Shown here piece by piece: positions 51,279-62,442 of a DNA stretch of 64,000 nucleotides. A program made the translations under genes and the position numbers. The notes beneath the pieces are model-generated. The model saw nothing but the letters and a program-made list of their open reading frames with translations. It was not told the DNA's origin and did not search any database. The first letter of the stretch is position 1. Every line of letters starts with the position of its first letter. The DNA comes from Rotaria macrura (lineage: Eukaryota; Rotifera; Eurotatoria; Philodinida; Philodinidae). The stretch spans positions 1 to 64,000 of the forward strand of contig OENT01000834.1 in NCBI GenBank assembly GCA_900239685.1, read 5' to 3'.

Positions 51279-52179
51279 GTCATAGGACCATTTGTACAAC
51301 CGATATATTGCAAAGGATTTACTTGTCGATTTTCTTGTGAACGCATCGCTGACGAAAACACAACGCTAGACAATATCCAATTGAACGCCCTTAGGAGTGC
51401 AACAAATCCAAGGCCTTGGGATTTGGTGCAAATCGATTTGGATTTGTTCTCGACTGAGATTTGGATTTGGGTTTGGGTTTGATCTTAAATTACCCAAATC
51501 TGAGGAGAATTTTTAATATAAAGTCTTAGAAGGGAGAGAAGAGTATCGATTCTTAGAGGTTGATATAAAATTGTTTTGATTTGGTATAGATTTGGGTTTG
51601 GATTTGGATTTGTGTCTTAGATTTGGATTTGGGATTTGGTCTGTATCATTATGGCTTGGATTTGGGTAGGATGTGAGTTTGGGATTTGGATTTGGGATTG
51701 AGATTTGGTTTCAATGTAGCACCACTACAAAATTTGACTGATGTTAGATCGAAAACAAATCCCAAGTCCAAATCAAAATCTAAGAACCAAACCCAAACCC
51801 AAATCCAAGTCCAAACCCCAAATCCCAAACGTATCACCAATCCCGAATCCCAAATATAAGCTGAAAAAAGGAATATAAACAATCCTATGATCCAAATCTA
51901 GACGAAATCCACAGCTAGGAACTCAATTCTAGCAATACCCCAAATCCAGAAACCAAAACCAAATTCCAGTCCAAATCTCAGTGATTTGGTGACAAATCCC
52001 AAATCCATTCAAGATTTGTTGCACCCCTAAACACCCTGAATTCATACTGCATTCCTCATAGGCGGAATGATTACAAGTTCAAGAGCTTTCCGACATGTGA
52101 TTTGTTGGATGAATTCTTCCGTGAAATGTCAAACGCACAGAAAAACAAGAAGAGCGATAAATCTTATTTCAATTTCTAG
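51279..52179 (+). pseudogene. Unidentified Cys-containing ORF split by a MITE
   Basis: Left part (51279-51391) reads GPFVQPIYCKGFTCRFSCER then IADENTTLDNIQLNAL. Right part (52038-52179) reads NSYCIPHRRNDYKFKSFPTC then DLLDEFFREMSNAQKNKKSD and ends in TAG. Removing the element and one 8-bp duplication joins them in one frame, so the insertion hit coding sequence. Composition looks like genuine protein with five to six cysteines, but I do not recognise the family. No start codon or upstream exon was found; the left end may be an exon boundary. With the element in place, the product would be truncated. Confidence 0.55.
51392..52029. mobile_element. hAT-type MITE, family A copy 2
   Basis: A 638-bp element with ends TAGGAGTGCAACAAATCC and, inverted, TAGGGGTGCAACAAATCTTG. 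It is flanked by AACGCCCT and AACACCCT (7 of 8). The interior consists of GGATTTGGG/CCCAAATCC words. It matches the element at 18738-19125 in inverse orientation and is longer in the middle. No transposase. Confidence 0.85.
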
Positions 52180-52845
52180 TGCTTAACAGTTCTTACCCAG
52201 GGGATATAGAGTGGGGAGAGAAGAAACAGTTTTTGTGTCGCTGATTGCATGGTCTGCGTCCTCATGTTAAGATAAAAGGGCAATTTGGTATTCACACTAA
52301 TAGTAAAGACCAGGATCCAACTTATACCGACAGTCTCATTCCACCCATACATGCACCACACAATCATATGGGCACCATCTGAAATCCACAACCGCACCCA
52401 CTAATATTCAAATACACGGTCATCTTGATTTCCAGTTTGTATCTAAACGAGTTTCGATATTGCCTATAAAGATTATTTGTCATTGACATTCGATCAGATA
52501 ATATCACTTCAACTTTCAAACTGACTAAATAGCATAAAATCGCTATTTTCTTTACATACGACTTTACTTTGTATCAATTTCCTCATTTGTGATCGCTTTC
52601 GTTGGTGCACTTTTCGTAAGAGACAAAGAACATTGAGATATTACTAATCTGATTCATCTCAGTTACATTCAGTGTCAACCTTTCCATGACCAAAGTGAAA
52701 TGAAGAAAATCATCGGAAACATATGGAGGCTTACAAAGATCTCTTAGTGTCAACTTGGTCAAATTTTTATGGTACCTAGAGAATCCTTTTAGAAATCCGG
52801 AGTGGCTTCATCATCCATCGCATACATTTCCACTATACTGATCAA

Positions 52846-53262
52846 TTGGATCATCTATTTCAACTGACACCAAATCTTTGGCAATTTTTCTATCTAAATA
52901 AAATTATCTTCAATAAACTGTTTATTGGTCTTACAACCGAGTAAGGTCCATTTCTCATTCTAATACAGCTATTATGTGATTTTCAAATCTTCAACATCTT
53001 TTCGTCATTCTTCGTTCAAGCGATCCATAGGTTTCACTTGATACATGGGCATTAAATGATAATCACTATAATGATTGATTTCAATTACAAGGTAGTCTTG
53101 ATCTAGTACTTCGTCTCTATGCATTGGAAATCAAATCTTGGTTAGATTGTAAAGGGCCTAGTATCAATCATAAGAATTCGTTTGTTCGTTGACTTGATCT
53201 TGAACGATGTTTCAGACCTAAAAGTAACAGTGGTTTAGTACATAAGAATGATAAAAATATGG
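52846..53262 (+). pseudogene. Decayed coding remnant, F-box/LRR-like
   Basis: Two separated protein-like stretches with stops between them: LDHLFQLTPNLWQFFYLN (52846-52941) and QGSLDLVLRLYALEIKSWLD followed by CKGPSINHKNSFVR (53089-53202) then LERCFRPKSNSG. The LxQLTPNLxxL phrase is reminiscent of leucine-rich tails of F-box-like proteins, but this is a weak resemblance. Confidence 0.3.
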
Positions 53263-54990
53263 CCATTTCCCACTAGCAATCTCATTAGAAGTCCTTCTAA
53301 TTCAGGTATAATATTGAATGATAGTCATTCAGTGTAAAATATACGAAATCTTTAAATCATCTACGGAGTTACCAATCGTTGCATGCCAAACCTACGGAGT
53401 ACGAAACGATTTTCATTGAAGAATCACAAATGCGAGAAACGTTTTGACAATAAACCCCGAAATAATATTCATTCCACTGGTCTTCAAATCGTTCGGTATA
53501 TGATTGAGTAAATCTTAAGATTCAGTAATAAAAACATTATTTGAGATTGTGTAATAATCATTTCATGCCTTACAAGCAGATTATTTTAACATAGGATATT
53601 CTTACTTCTTGGCCGTAGAATATTTTAAAACATTTGGATATGATCTCGTTTATTCAGGAAATTCTTTCATAGTATGAAGTTTTATTTTTGATTTATTTCA
53701 TATTTAATGTTATAACATCAATTTAAAAGCTCATATAGAAATTCTTATTGTGACGAAAGAATTATTTTTCATTATTTTGATTATTCATTTTTACGTGTAC
53801 TGAGAATATGAAACACTCAATTTACAAATATCCACATTTATTTATATTCGTTGTGATTTATCTAAAGTCTCCACTATTTTACAGATATTCGAAAGAAAAC
53901 AAAAATACAATAGATCGACTATTTATTACGATTTGTGATTGAGCCAAAAATCAAAATTTTCAAATATTTTTCTTCCTTATCATTCTAATGTACCATTTCG
54001 AAGTGAAAATCAAGATACAACAGAAAGTTTGTTTCACACTTTCATCAACTTTTGAAAAATCCAATAGAAGACCAATTAAGAAATCTTCTGCGATCTGAAA
54101 TGCACTATATTTGTATCAAATTTTGTTAGAACAACGAAAATAAAGATTTAGACACAAGGTAATTCAGATTTATACGAGTGTATGCATTTTCATGTTGACG
54201 TTTTCAAATATTGAAAAGGAATATTTTTCATTCGGTTCATAATCGGCATGCATATTAAACATAGATATTTTAAGTATCAATTTTACAGTCGATAGCCAAT
54301 ATTGCAAGTTACCGTGTAAATGTGCCCTAAATGGGAAATATATTTCAGCTGGTTCGAATTTTAGAACAATCTCTGAAATCTCCAATCACACTGAAATTGG
54401 TTCGATTCAACAAAAAGTAGGTTTATTTACTTTTCGTCATTACTCAACATCCATTTTTACTTTGAATGTTTCACGATGTTGCTATGTATAGACCTTCATC
54501 TTAGAGTATTGATTGGTAAAGAATATTAAAAAAAGCGAAAAGAAAGAGGCAAGGCAGACAGAATCTAAAAAAAACACTGTTGCTATACTGTAAAGGTAAA
54601 GAAAAAAATCATTCGAAACAATCAAGCAAAAACTGAAGGGCGCAAACAACTTCTAAATCAATAGCAGGGTGTTGCTGAAAATACTCCCAAGTGCTGTGAG
54701 TAAATTATTTGGAAGCTTTCAGGTATAAGAGTAACTGTTTAGAAGGTATTATAGTAAGTGTCAAGATGCTGTGAGTATTGATAATGATTGTTACCAAGAT
54801 GTCTTTGGCAAACATGATTTAGTTAACTTAAACCGATTGATTCATCGCAGTGTGCCAATTATAGGTCGCATTAATCCAGTATATGCCAGTTGTTCCTTAT
54901 TCGTTTATTGTATTCGTTCTTTTATAATTTTATCATGCGTTCTACATCTAAAAGTTAGTGTCTGCTTCTCACTTGTCTCTTACTCCATCA

Positions 54991-55140
54991 TTATATTTTA
55001 GGTGCTGAAGAGATAAGAAGTAACCAAAACCACAGAAACGTTGCTGCCAAATTAATCAGTCCACATATAAATACAACAATTATGAGTATAGCAGTAGAAT
55101 GCGAGTGTGAATAAGAGCAACAGCGTGAAAGTTTCTTGCT
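54991..55140 (-). pseudogene. Possible last exon encoding a transmembrane helix
   Basis: After a GTTTCCAG acceptor the minus strand reads KKLSRCCSYSHSHS, then a strongly hydrophobic helix (TAILIIVVFICGLINLAATF then LWFWLLLI) and the end SSAPKI. An upstream in-frame stop means it must be an exon if real. Its phase does not match the donor at 55629, so it is probably not part of the broken gene to its right. Confidence 0.3.
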
Positions 55141-55476
55141 GGAAACGACATGTATAATTGAATTTTAGGTTCTATAAATTAGAGATTAGTACTTCATGTT
55201 AAAGAACAAAATCATCGGCTCGCAATGAGATCCATGAAAGAAAGAGAGCACATAGCTTCGTCTTAAATACTAATGTAATGAATATAACGAAAAATAATAC
55301 ACCATACATAACTTCGCGAGATATCAGTAGTTAGTTATTATGAGCCACACAACTCTGAATAAACCTGTTGATGAAGCTGCTTCCCTTGGATAAAATTCCT
55401 ATTTCATTAAATGCTGTGAAGCGTTTTAATACTGACCAGTTTCATGTGTCTCATAGCTGGTAAGAATATTGGAAAC

Positions 55477-55573
55477 CAGAGACCAAAAACGAATTGAATT
55501 GTAGGATGATTCGATTCGACTCAACACGAGTCAAATCGAACCAAATCGAGAATTTTATTCGTTTCGGTCTCTG
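55477..55573. mobile_element. Miniature hAT-type palindrome (97 bp)
   Basis: A perfect 8-bp duplication TTGGAAAC (55469-55476 and 55574-55581) flanks an almost fully palindromic 97-bp sequence with ends CAGAGACCAAAAACGAAT and, inverted, CAGAGACCGAAACGAAT. The centre repeats TCGATTCGACTC-like words. Confidence 0.85.
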
Positions 55574-55944
55574 TTGGAAACACTGCAAAACATGTTAATG
55601 CTTTCCGAATTAATACGTTTAGCACTTACTATTCAAACCAAATATGTGACTGAACGCATGATGTGTACATGTCATCCCATATTGTTGAACCCATGGGTTA
55701 CTCCAAAGCAATGCTGGATGATCCTCCAACTGAAGAGCTTTGAGTAATATTGCCATATCTTGAGAATAGTCAGTAGAAGCGTGTCCCTTTTCACGATTTT
55801 TCGGAGAAACCGTTAGCATATTTGGCCCTATAATTTCGGAAGACGGAAGCATATGTTGAGATGATATAAGAAACCATGGCGTAGGATCAAATTTATTAGA
55901 TGCCACAGCAAAAATATTCTTATTTCACAGATACAACTGCCAGT

Positions 55945-58206
55945 CAGAGATGGGCTCGTTTAGGCTTTTTCAAAATTATAACCTAACCGAACAAAAAAGG
56001 AAAATTCTGAAGCACCACCACAGACAACTAAAACTATGTAATCTTTATTTGAACTAGCTCATCTTATTCTGGATAATAGCTATCTATTATATTTATGTTT
56101 TTATAAATCTACCTTCTTTTAGTTATTATCTTATTTACCGTATGCATGTCCAAAATAGCGAGGTTTATACATACGTCGTACGAAAAGGAAAATAACAACA
56201 CTTTGGAGCATCAATAAATATTAAAAAAAGGCCAAAATATGAAGAAAATTTCTTAAAACAAGTCAGACATATCATTTCCCGATCTTGTTTTATTTTTTTT
56301 TAAATTCTTTTTATTAGAGCCAATGCATCTAAAGCAAACGGACAATGAATAGGTTTTGGTTGTGAGTAGGGGTGGTACTTTTTTTTACTTTCTTTTACTT
56401 TTGTACAGTAAATAAACAAGTTACCACTAGCCGACGATCTTGACTTTGTTCTTTCCAGATTCTTGATTATCACACAAGATTCTTGTCTGAAAAAACGGAT
56501 TTTGACCTTCTGACAAGGTTCGTGTTGATACAATCTGTGGCTGGTGAAGCAAGAAATGTCTTGTCATGCAAGATTCTTGTGTTCTTGAATTCTTGACTGA
56601 TTCTTGTTTCTTTGTCATCCTTGCATGATTCTTGTAATACAAATTAATTCGATTCAAACATCAATACGATTGCCTCGTTTAGTTAATATTTTATTTTAAT
56701 CTCGAGTTTCAACTATCATGGACCAAAATTAAAAGACAATTGCACTAAAATATAGAAACAGTTAAAATCAAATACATAGAAAAGAGAGAAGTTTAACAAA
56801 AGTAAGAAAAAAGATGCACACAAAATAGTCGCATAAATTTATTGACTTAATAAATACGTGTCTGTACAGTTCGTCACCGTCTTCATCGTCATACCAAACT
56901 TGTAACTGTGCAGTTGCATTTTAATTCTTCTTTATAATGCATTTCAAAGTTACATACTTCAAGTATTGTCAGCGTGGATGCGTCTCTTACATAAATAAAA
57001 ATGAATAACCAGTGTTTCAACATCTGTATTTATAAGTATACGTGCACAAAAACATCACGTGGCATTTTTCTTGAAGATCTAATAAGAATCTTTGAAAAGA
57101 AAAGAAAAACAAACTTGTCTGAAATCCAAGAATTTAAAAATATCTTGTAACTCTTCAGATTCTTATTTTTCTGATCAATCAGACAAGACTCTTTTTATCT
57201 TGAACTTCAGGCAAAATCTTTTTACTTTCCTCTCGACAGAATTCTTGTCTGAAAGATATGATCAAAAAGAATCCTATCTGATAATCAAGAAAAACAAGAA
57301 TTTGAAAAGAACAAGGTCAAATTCGTCGACTAGTGACTATTTACGTTAGTAAAAACAAATATACTATTTACTATGTACCAAGGTAAATAGTAAAGAATTT
57401 ATTCATTTTACTTATTTACTTTTTGAAAAAGTAAAGTAAATGTATCACCCTTAATTGTGAGTGTAATATCTCGATCATTTTTCATTGTAAAATAATTATT
57501 TCTACACCACAAGAACGGAAACCGAATTCTGAGTCTGCTCATATAAAAATCTATTTCATTGCTATAAGAAAATTTTTAGCAATGATCGTTACTAAGTCAA
57601 ATATTAAAAACGGTCGCCTAATGTGCATGTTTCTAATGTGAACGCCCAGCAGTGAAATGTTTTTAAAGCGAACGACCTAGAGAAGGACAATCGAAAATGA
57701 AGAAAGTAAAATATTTATCTATTCCTGTTCACAGATTTTCATGAAATCTGTTATAATTTATACCATTCGATTCTTCATCTTTAGCTCTGTCATTTCCTAT
57801 CGATTCAACAAAGGACATATAAAAACTAACTTTGGAAAGATACATATTCTTTAACTTCGAGAAAACATCAGGTTTATGGGTTTATTCAAATGACTGTGAT
57901 AGGTAGAAGAAATCTAGTTACACCATTCGATAGAGCTTGTCGAATTTTATCTATAATAAGAGTGAAATCTTTGTAAAATTATTCAGAAAGAATCGCTGTA
58001 AAAATAATCGACTCGGGTGCCAACTTCGCCTGCGTAGAAAATATATGAATGCCTTCTTTTCTTATTACGACACACGTTGACTGCTCACTCTACGTTTTTT
58101 GCATATCTTTACACTGATCTAAATTGTATCAGTTTAGCTAAGAACCGAACCGAATTGAAGCCGGGATATTTTTGAAAAGTTGCGAACCGAACCGTGCTCA
58201 TCTCTG
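55945..58206. mobile_element. hAT-like element (2262 bp), host of a nested element
   Basis: Ends CAGAGATGGGCTCG and, inverted, CAGAGATGAGCACG (12 of 14), with flanking octamers CTGCCAGT and CTGCTAGT (7 of 8). The right end carries repeated GAACCGAACCG words. No transposase frame is visible. It contains a complete second hAT-like element at 56367-57453, so the outer element is about 1.17 kb without it. Confidence 0.72.
56367..57453. mobile_element. Nested hAT-like element (1087 bp)
   Basis: Ends TAGGGGTGGTACTTTTTTTT and, inverted, TAAGGGTGATACATTTACTT; flanking octamers GTTGTGAG and ATTGTGAG (7 of 8). Subterminal sequence is rich in ACTTTACTTTT and the inner parts in CAAGATTCTTG and CTTGTCTGA words in both orientations. 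No transposase. Its duplication lies inside the outer element, so it inserted later. Confidence 0.7.
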
Positions 58207-60229
58207 CTGCTAGTAACAGTAAGAATATGCGATTGAGAATGTATACTACAAAATTCAGCGAAACGTTTCATCGGATAGAGATTATTATGATAATGATAGC
58301 AAGTGAATTTAATTAAAAGAGAAACTTACACGATGACCCTGTTATCACACCCAAAACATGGGTTGATATATCTCGATCAGACCAAATTGTGTTATAGGTC
58401 ACAAAACTGTGTATCGAAGGGAAGGCAAAAGGCTGATAAGCCATTCGTCTGTAAGAAAATATGCAAGACGTATCAATATTCCTTGGGATGCTTGAGAATG
58501 ATAGTAAAATTGATTGAGTTCCATAACAAAATTTTACAGTAAGGCGGAACATTCTAACATGATCCACCAAAATGTGTCGGCATCACGAAATATATTCATA
58601 TAAACTATTGACGTGTTTCATTAATGGTAAATAGATATGGGAATGAACTCCCTACAAAAGAAACAGTATAAGCGTCATCCTACTTTCTTCTGCCACAGTC
58701 TCAAAAGTTACCTTTCAATCACCAGTACCACGTTTAGGATGCCTCAAAAAGCTTCGAACATCCTAAAATATGCAGCGACCGACGCGAAACAGGCTTCCCA
58801 CTTATAATTAATAAGATACAATGAAGCACCATATCTCTAAAGAATGGAAATATGTAAGCGTAAAAAAATCCACGAAGAGTCTGTTTACATACCGAGGAAG
58901 CCAAGTAAATGCCTGACAACTAAAGAATCTATTTTACATAAACCCGCAAGATTTTTGAATGACAACGGCTGCTTCACGACATCGTGAAAATCTTAAGATA
59001 ATATAAAAATATGTCATAGTTGCTTCTTAAAACCTTCTAACATCCCTGAAAGTACTTGTGAGTCAACGACCGTATATATCCTAAGTATACGTATTAGATA
59101 AATTGAAATAGCGGTCAAAAGCTTACAAACTCATACGATTAGTTTGAGGAAAATCAGAACGCTGATAGAACTTGAGCATTGATAAAAATATCAACTATCG
59201 ATTTTGGGGATCTATCATCATCCGAAATTAAGGATGGACGTTTCTGATAAAAGAAAAAGTCATCAAAATCTGAAAGAATCGTGAAAACGCTAAAGATATT
59301 AACTGAACTCTTAAAGTCAAAATGAAACTTGCTGAGAAAAAGAGCGTTCGAGCAAGGGCTCAAAAAAATACTTGAAGAGCACCGACGCATTCTATTATGC
59401 GTTGGCAGAAACATTAGGATAGTAAAAGAGTACGTTTGGACCACAGCAAAGAGGTTCTGGGAACAAATTTATGATTTCCATGAGCTGCAACAATGCTAAC
59501 TTTTCAGTAAGAATAGGGAGGGAGAAGGGCATCTTTTTGATGTGAATTCTAGATCTATTTGTAGCAAATGTGAACATAATCCAGCTCTATTCCAAACCAA
59601 GCCTTGACTCACCCATGAAAGTCTGTGGGTAGCAGCTAAAAGCTTCGTAGAAAAGGAGAAGAAGTAACCTATTGCTACTACTGTTCATGCAACATAAAAG
59701 ACTTGAAGTCTTAGTGCGTGTCTGTACTACAAGATGAAACCAATTATTTCCTTCGAGCAAACAAAAGAAAGAGAACGCCTGTACAAATAATTGATCATGC
59801 CTCATAAGAAAAAATTATTAACATGGGCTACAGTTCTTAATTGTGCGTTGTATGAAGAGAAGAAGACTTTTTTGTGAATATATTAAATCAAATAGATAGG
59901 GATGCAGCAATATTGAAACATATGCTTAAATCAAGACATTTAGAATAATAACGACAATGGAAGATTTGTGTTTAAAATATTGTCACAGGTTTACTTTTTT
60001 CAATTGCCCGTATCTTGTTATCTAAAACATAAACCTGGCAATATGGTGATAAACTTGTAGAAAACAAGTAATAAAAATCTGTAACTGTAATCAATACTTA
60101 TTACGTGCGAGGTGAAATATTTTGAATGCCGTTCCTTTACATGAATATGATGCCAATTATACCTCGTATTAGTTCAAGGTGAATTATAATATTATAGATG
60201 ATATTTTTTATCTTCCGGTTTAAATGAAA

Positions 60230-60560
60230 ATCCAAGAAAGCTGTATCCGACCAACCGGAAAATCAAATCGGATTTCAGGAGATGGATCTACAAAGGGATC
60301 CCATGAATGAACCCTATTTTCTTAATTAGGTGCTAATTAGAACTCGACGGCATTACTAGAGGTGGATCAAAAGCTTACGTCAAATTCTTACAGTAGGATC
60401 GGATAACATCCTACACTAGGATCCGAAAACATTCCCACTCTTCAATTCGGATAGGAAATCATCGGTATTATTAAAAAATGCTTAAGATTCCGATTGAGTT
60501 TTGATTCGGCTCCAACAAGAATACAATCGAATACAATCATCAGAATGATTCTCGTGGGAT
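60230..60560. repeat. GGATCCGA-word repeat, diffuse
   Basis: Scattered GGATCGGAT, GGATCCGA, TTCGGATAGG and ATCGGATTT words in both orientations, like the foldback repeat at 48.5 kb. Boundaries and terminal repeats are not clear. Confidence 0.35.
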
Positions 60561-60779
60561 CTCAACAATGAGATTAATGATTGGATCATAAGGAGGGATT
60601 TATGTAAATGGATAGTTCTTATCATTTCAAGTGTATATGAAGTTAAGGGTGATAGATATATGCCAACCATGAACATACTCCATTGGCAGTGACTCTTTTC
60701 CTTGTTTACAATGAATACTCTTTTGATCTTCACTCAAAATATTTCACTGTTGCTATTTCCAGCTTTTATGAGGAGCTTT

Positions 60780-61130
60780 TCTAGTTGAAAAAAATTTGCA
60801 AAGCGAAACAAAAAAAACCGGAATCATAGCAAATCAGCAAGGATGTGCAAGCGGTTGCCAAGATAGAGAAAATAATAAACGAAGAATTAGATAAACAACG
60901 CACCCGTCTGATACACAACATCTGTGGCTAAGCGGAAAAACGCATCACTGTGACTTTCATGGCATGCTTGATTTTTTATTCCTTGATTTTGATGAGCTAA
61001 AGATTCAGGAGATTCCCTAAATTAAATGAAGGATTTATATTTTCGTACAATTACTGTATGATTGCAATCCATATAAAAAACTATATTGCGATGAATGCAA
61101 AGTCGATAGTCATGTCTCACTTCCTTTCAG
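60780..61130 (+). other. Possible decayed coding fragments
   Basis: Short frames suggest lost coding sequence: a charged helical piece (DVQAVAKIEKIINEELDKQR, near 60840-60930) and a Cys/His piece (NPYKKLYCDECKVDSHVSLP, near 61070-61130) with B-box-like CxxC...H spacing. They are in different contexts, interrupted by stops, and too short to assign. Confidence 0.25.
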
Positions 61131-61503
61131 ACGCATTAAGGATTCAATCATGTAAAACATGAGAGAAATTTATATGAAATCAATACGAGAAAATCTTCAT
61201 GAAAATCTAGTTCGAAATGTTGAGAAATAATCATGAGAAATTAATTTACATGTGAAAATCTCTACATAATATGGAGTAGTTTTACATGTTTGCATGTGAC
61301 GAAAAGTAACAGTAAAGATATTCACAAGCTAATTTCTATTTCTGTGAAGTATAGAAAATGTTGAGTTGAATTAACACTGCTTGCTTTGTTTTCGTATCTT
61401 GATCGATAAGATTATTTCGCTAGCTTTCGCATCTTGTTTGGTTGACTTTTAGATATTTATTTTTATTTATATCTGATAAAGAAAGCATTCGTGTGTACTC
61501 GCT

Positions 61504-62442
61504 ATGGCCGCATGCGACAGAGATGAATACATCGCTCAACGTGTTCTACGCTTGACTGACGTTGCCCAAGAACCAACAGATTTTCTCATGCCTATTAGCG
61601 GTTATGAAGAAATGCCTATCGTCTCACTTGAAACAGCTGTTGAGCCACTCGTACCTATACTACCAGCAGTGAAAAGTTACGCGCTTGCAGCCAAAAGACA
61701 ATGCAAGAAACCAGCTGATAGCTTGACTCAGGATGAATCGGCTTCGATCAGACTCTATTCAATGGGATGGAAACCATTGGATAAATGCCTTTATTATGCT
61801 TTGAACGCAACTCTACGATCGAAAGATCGTGAAAGCCTGAAGCCATGGTTTCTCTTTCTTCGTTTATTTCTCGCCGCATTACTTCACCTACCACCAATTC
61901 CTCATATCATGGTGTTTCGAGGTGTCAAACAAGATTTGAGCAAACAGTTTAAAAAGGGCGAAACATTCGTATGGTGGGGGTTTTCATCGTGCACAACTTC
62001 CATCGAAGTTCTGAAATCGGAACAATTTTTAGGCATGAATGGTACAAGAACACTGTTTACTATTCAATGCAATTCAGCTAGAGACATTCGCAAGCACTCG
62101 TATTACCCATCTGAAGATGAAGTACTGCTACTCGCTGCTACTGAATTCGAAGTGAAAGGTATTCTTGATCAAGGCCATGGTCTTCATACTATTCAGCTGC
62201 AAGAAGTGAAATCCAAGGAACCATTGCTCATTCCAGTGCCATCAACAAGTGACTCAGATAATTCACCTGTCCCTGAACTGCATACCTCGAAAGTGAACGA
62301 AGATGCCACTAAACTCTTGCCCGATGGAAATGGACCAGTTACAACCGCGGTGGGATCGAATCAAAAACCGAAAGATGACGCATCCGGAGAGCATCCGACA
62401 AATTCGGGTATGTTAAAAAATATAAAAATTTGCGGCTGCTGA
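61504..62442 (+). CDS. Mono-ADP-ribosyltransferase, R-S-E class (ARTC-like)
   Basis: A 312-residue protein, single open exon. Residues 1-80 are a polar leader. The catalytic domain spans about 82-235: the family's TxxxY/LYYALNATLR helix (96-105), the NAD-binding Arg in MVFRGV (R139), the Ser motif in WWGFSSCTTS (158-166), and the catalytic SEDEVLLL (E204 and E206, ExE). This R-S-ExE triad places it with arginine-directed ART enzymes, which move ADP-ribose from NAD+ onto proteins. No signal peptide or GPI signal, so probably intracellular. Residues 240-312 are low-complexity Ser/Pro/Asp linker. A GTATGT occurs at 62409, so the last eleven codons may be intronic and the true C-terminus may lie in an unseen exon. 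Bdelloids are known to carry many ART-domain genes. Start: first ATG of the frame. Catalytic residues are all present. Confidence 0.88.
   Translation: MAACDRDEYIAQRVLRLTDVAQEPTDFLMPISGYEEMPIVSLETAVEPLVPILPAVKSYALAAKRQCKKPADSLTQDESASIRLYSMGWKPLDKCLYYALNATLRSKDRESLKPWFLFLRLFLAALLHLPPIPHIMVFRGVKQDLSKQFKKGETFVWWGFSSCTTSIEVLKSEQFLGMNGTRTLFTIQCNSARDIRKHSYYPSEDEVLLLAATEFEVKGILDQGHGLHTIQLQEVKSKEPLLIPVPSTSDSDNSPVPELHTSKVNEDATKLLPDGNGPVTTAVGSNQKPKDDASGEHPTNSGMLKNIKICGC

Larger units (their letters stand above)
55630..59778 (-). pseudogene. Broken multi-exon gene, family uncertain
   Basis: Several exon-like segments with good splice signals lie in order on the minus strand: 59613-59778 (SSSNRLLLLLFYEAFSCYPQ, donor GTGAGT); 59395-59560 (KMPFSLPILTEKLALLQLME); 58893-58980 (KQPLSFKNLAGLCKIDSLVV, donor GTATGT); 58712-58762 (DVRSFLRHPKRGTGD, then TGA); after a 60-bp intron, to 58651 (GVHSHIYLPLMKHVNSLYEY, then a frameshift into DADTFWWIMLECSAL); 58330-58448 (YQPFAFPSIHSFVTYNTIWS, TTTTCTTACAG acceptor and GTAAGT donor); and 55630-55918 (FDPTPWFLISSQHMLPSSEI through LEDHPALLWSNPWVQQYGMT, donor GTAAGT). 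Between the last two lies a 2.26-kb transposon. In-frame stop, frameshift and insertion mark it as dead. The first exons faintly recall giant RNF213-like ATPases, but I cannot support that name. Confidence 0.5.

Noticed and set aside
54667-54780. CAGGGTGTTGCTG as another hAT terminus with GTGCTGTGAGTA direct repeats
   Set aside because: No matching right end or target duplication could be located nearby.
55945-58206. Outer hAT-like element as autonomous
   Set aside because: No open frame with hAT dimerisation or RNase-H-like motifs is present between its ends.
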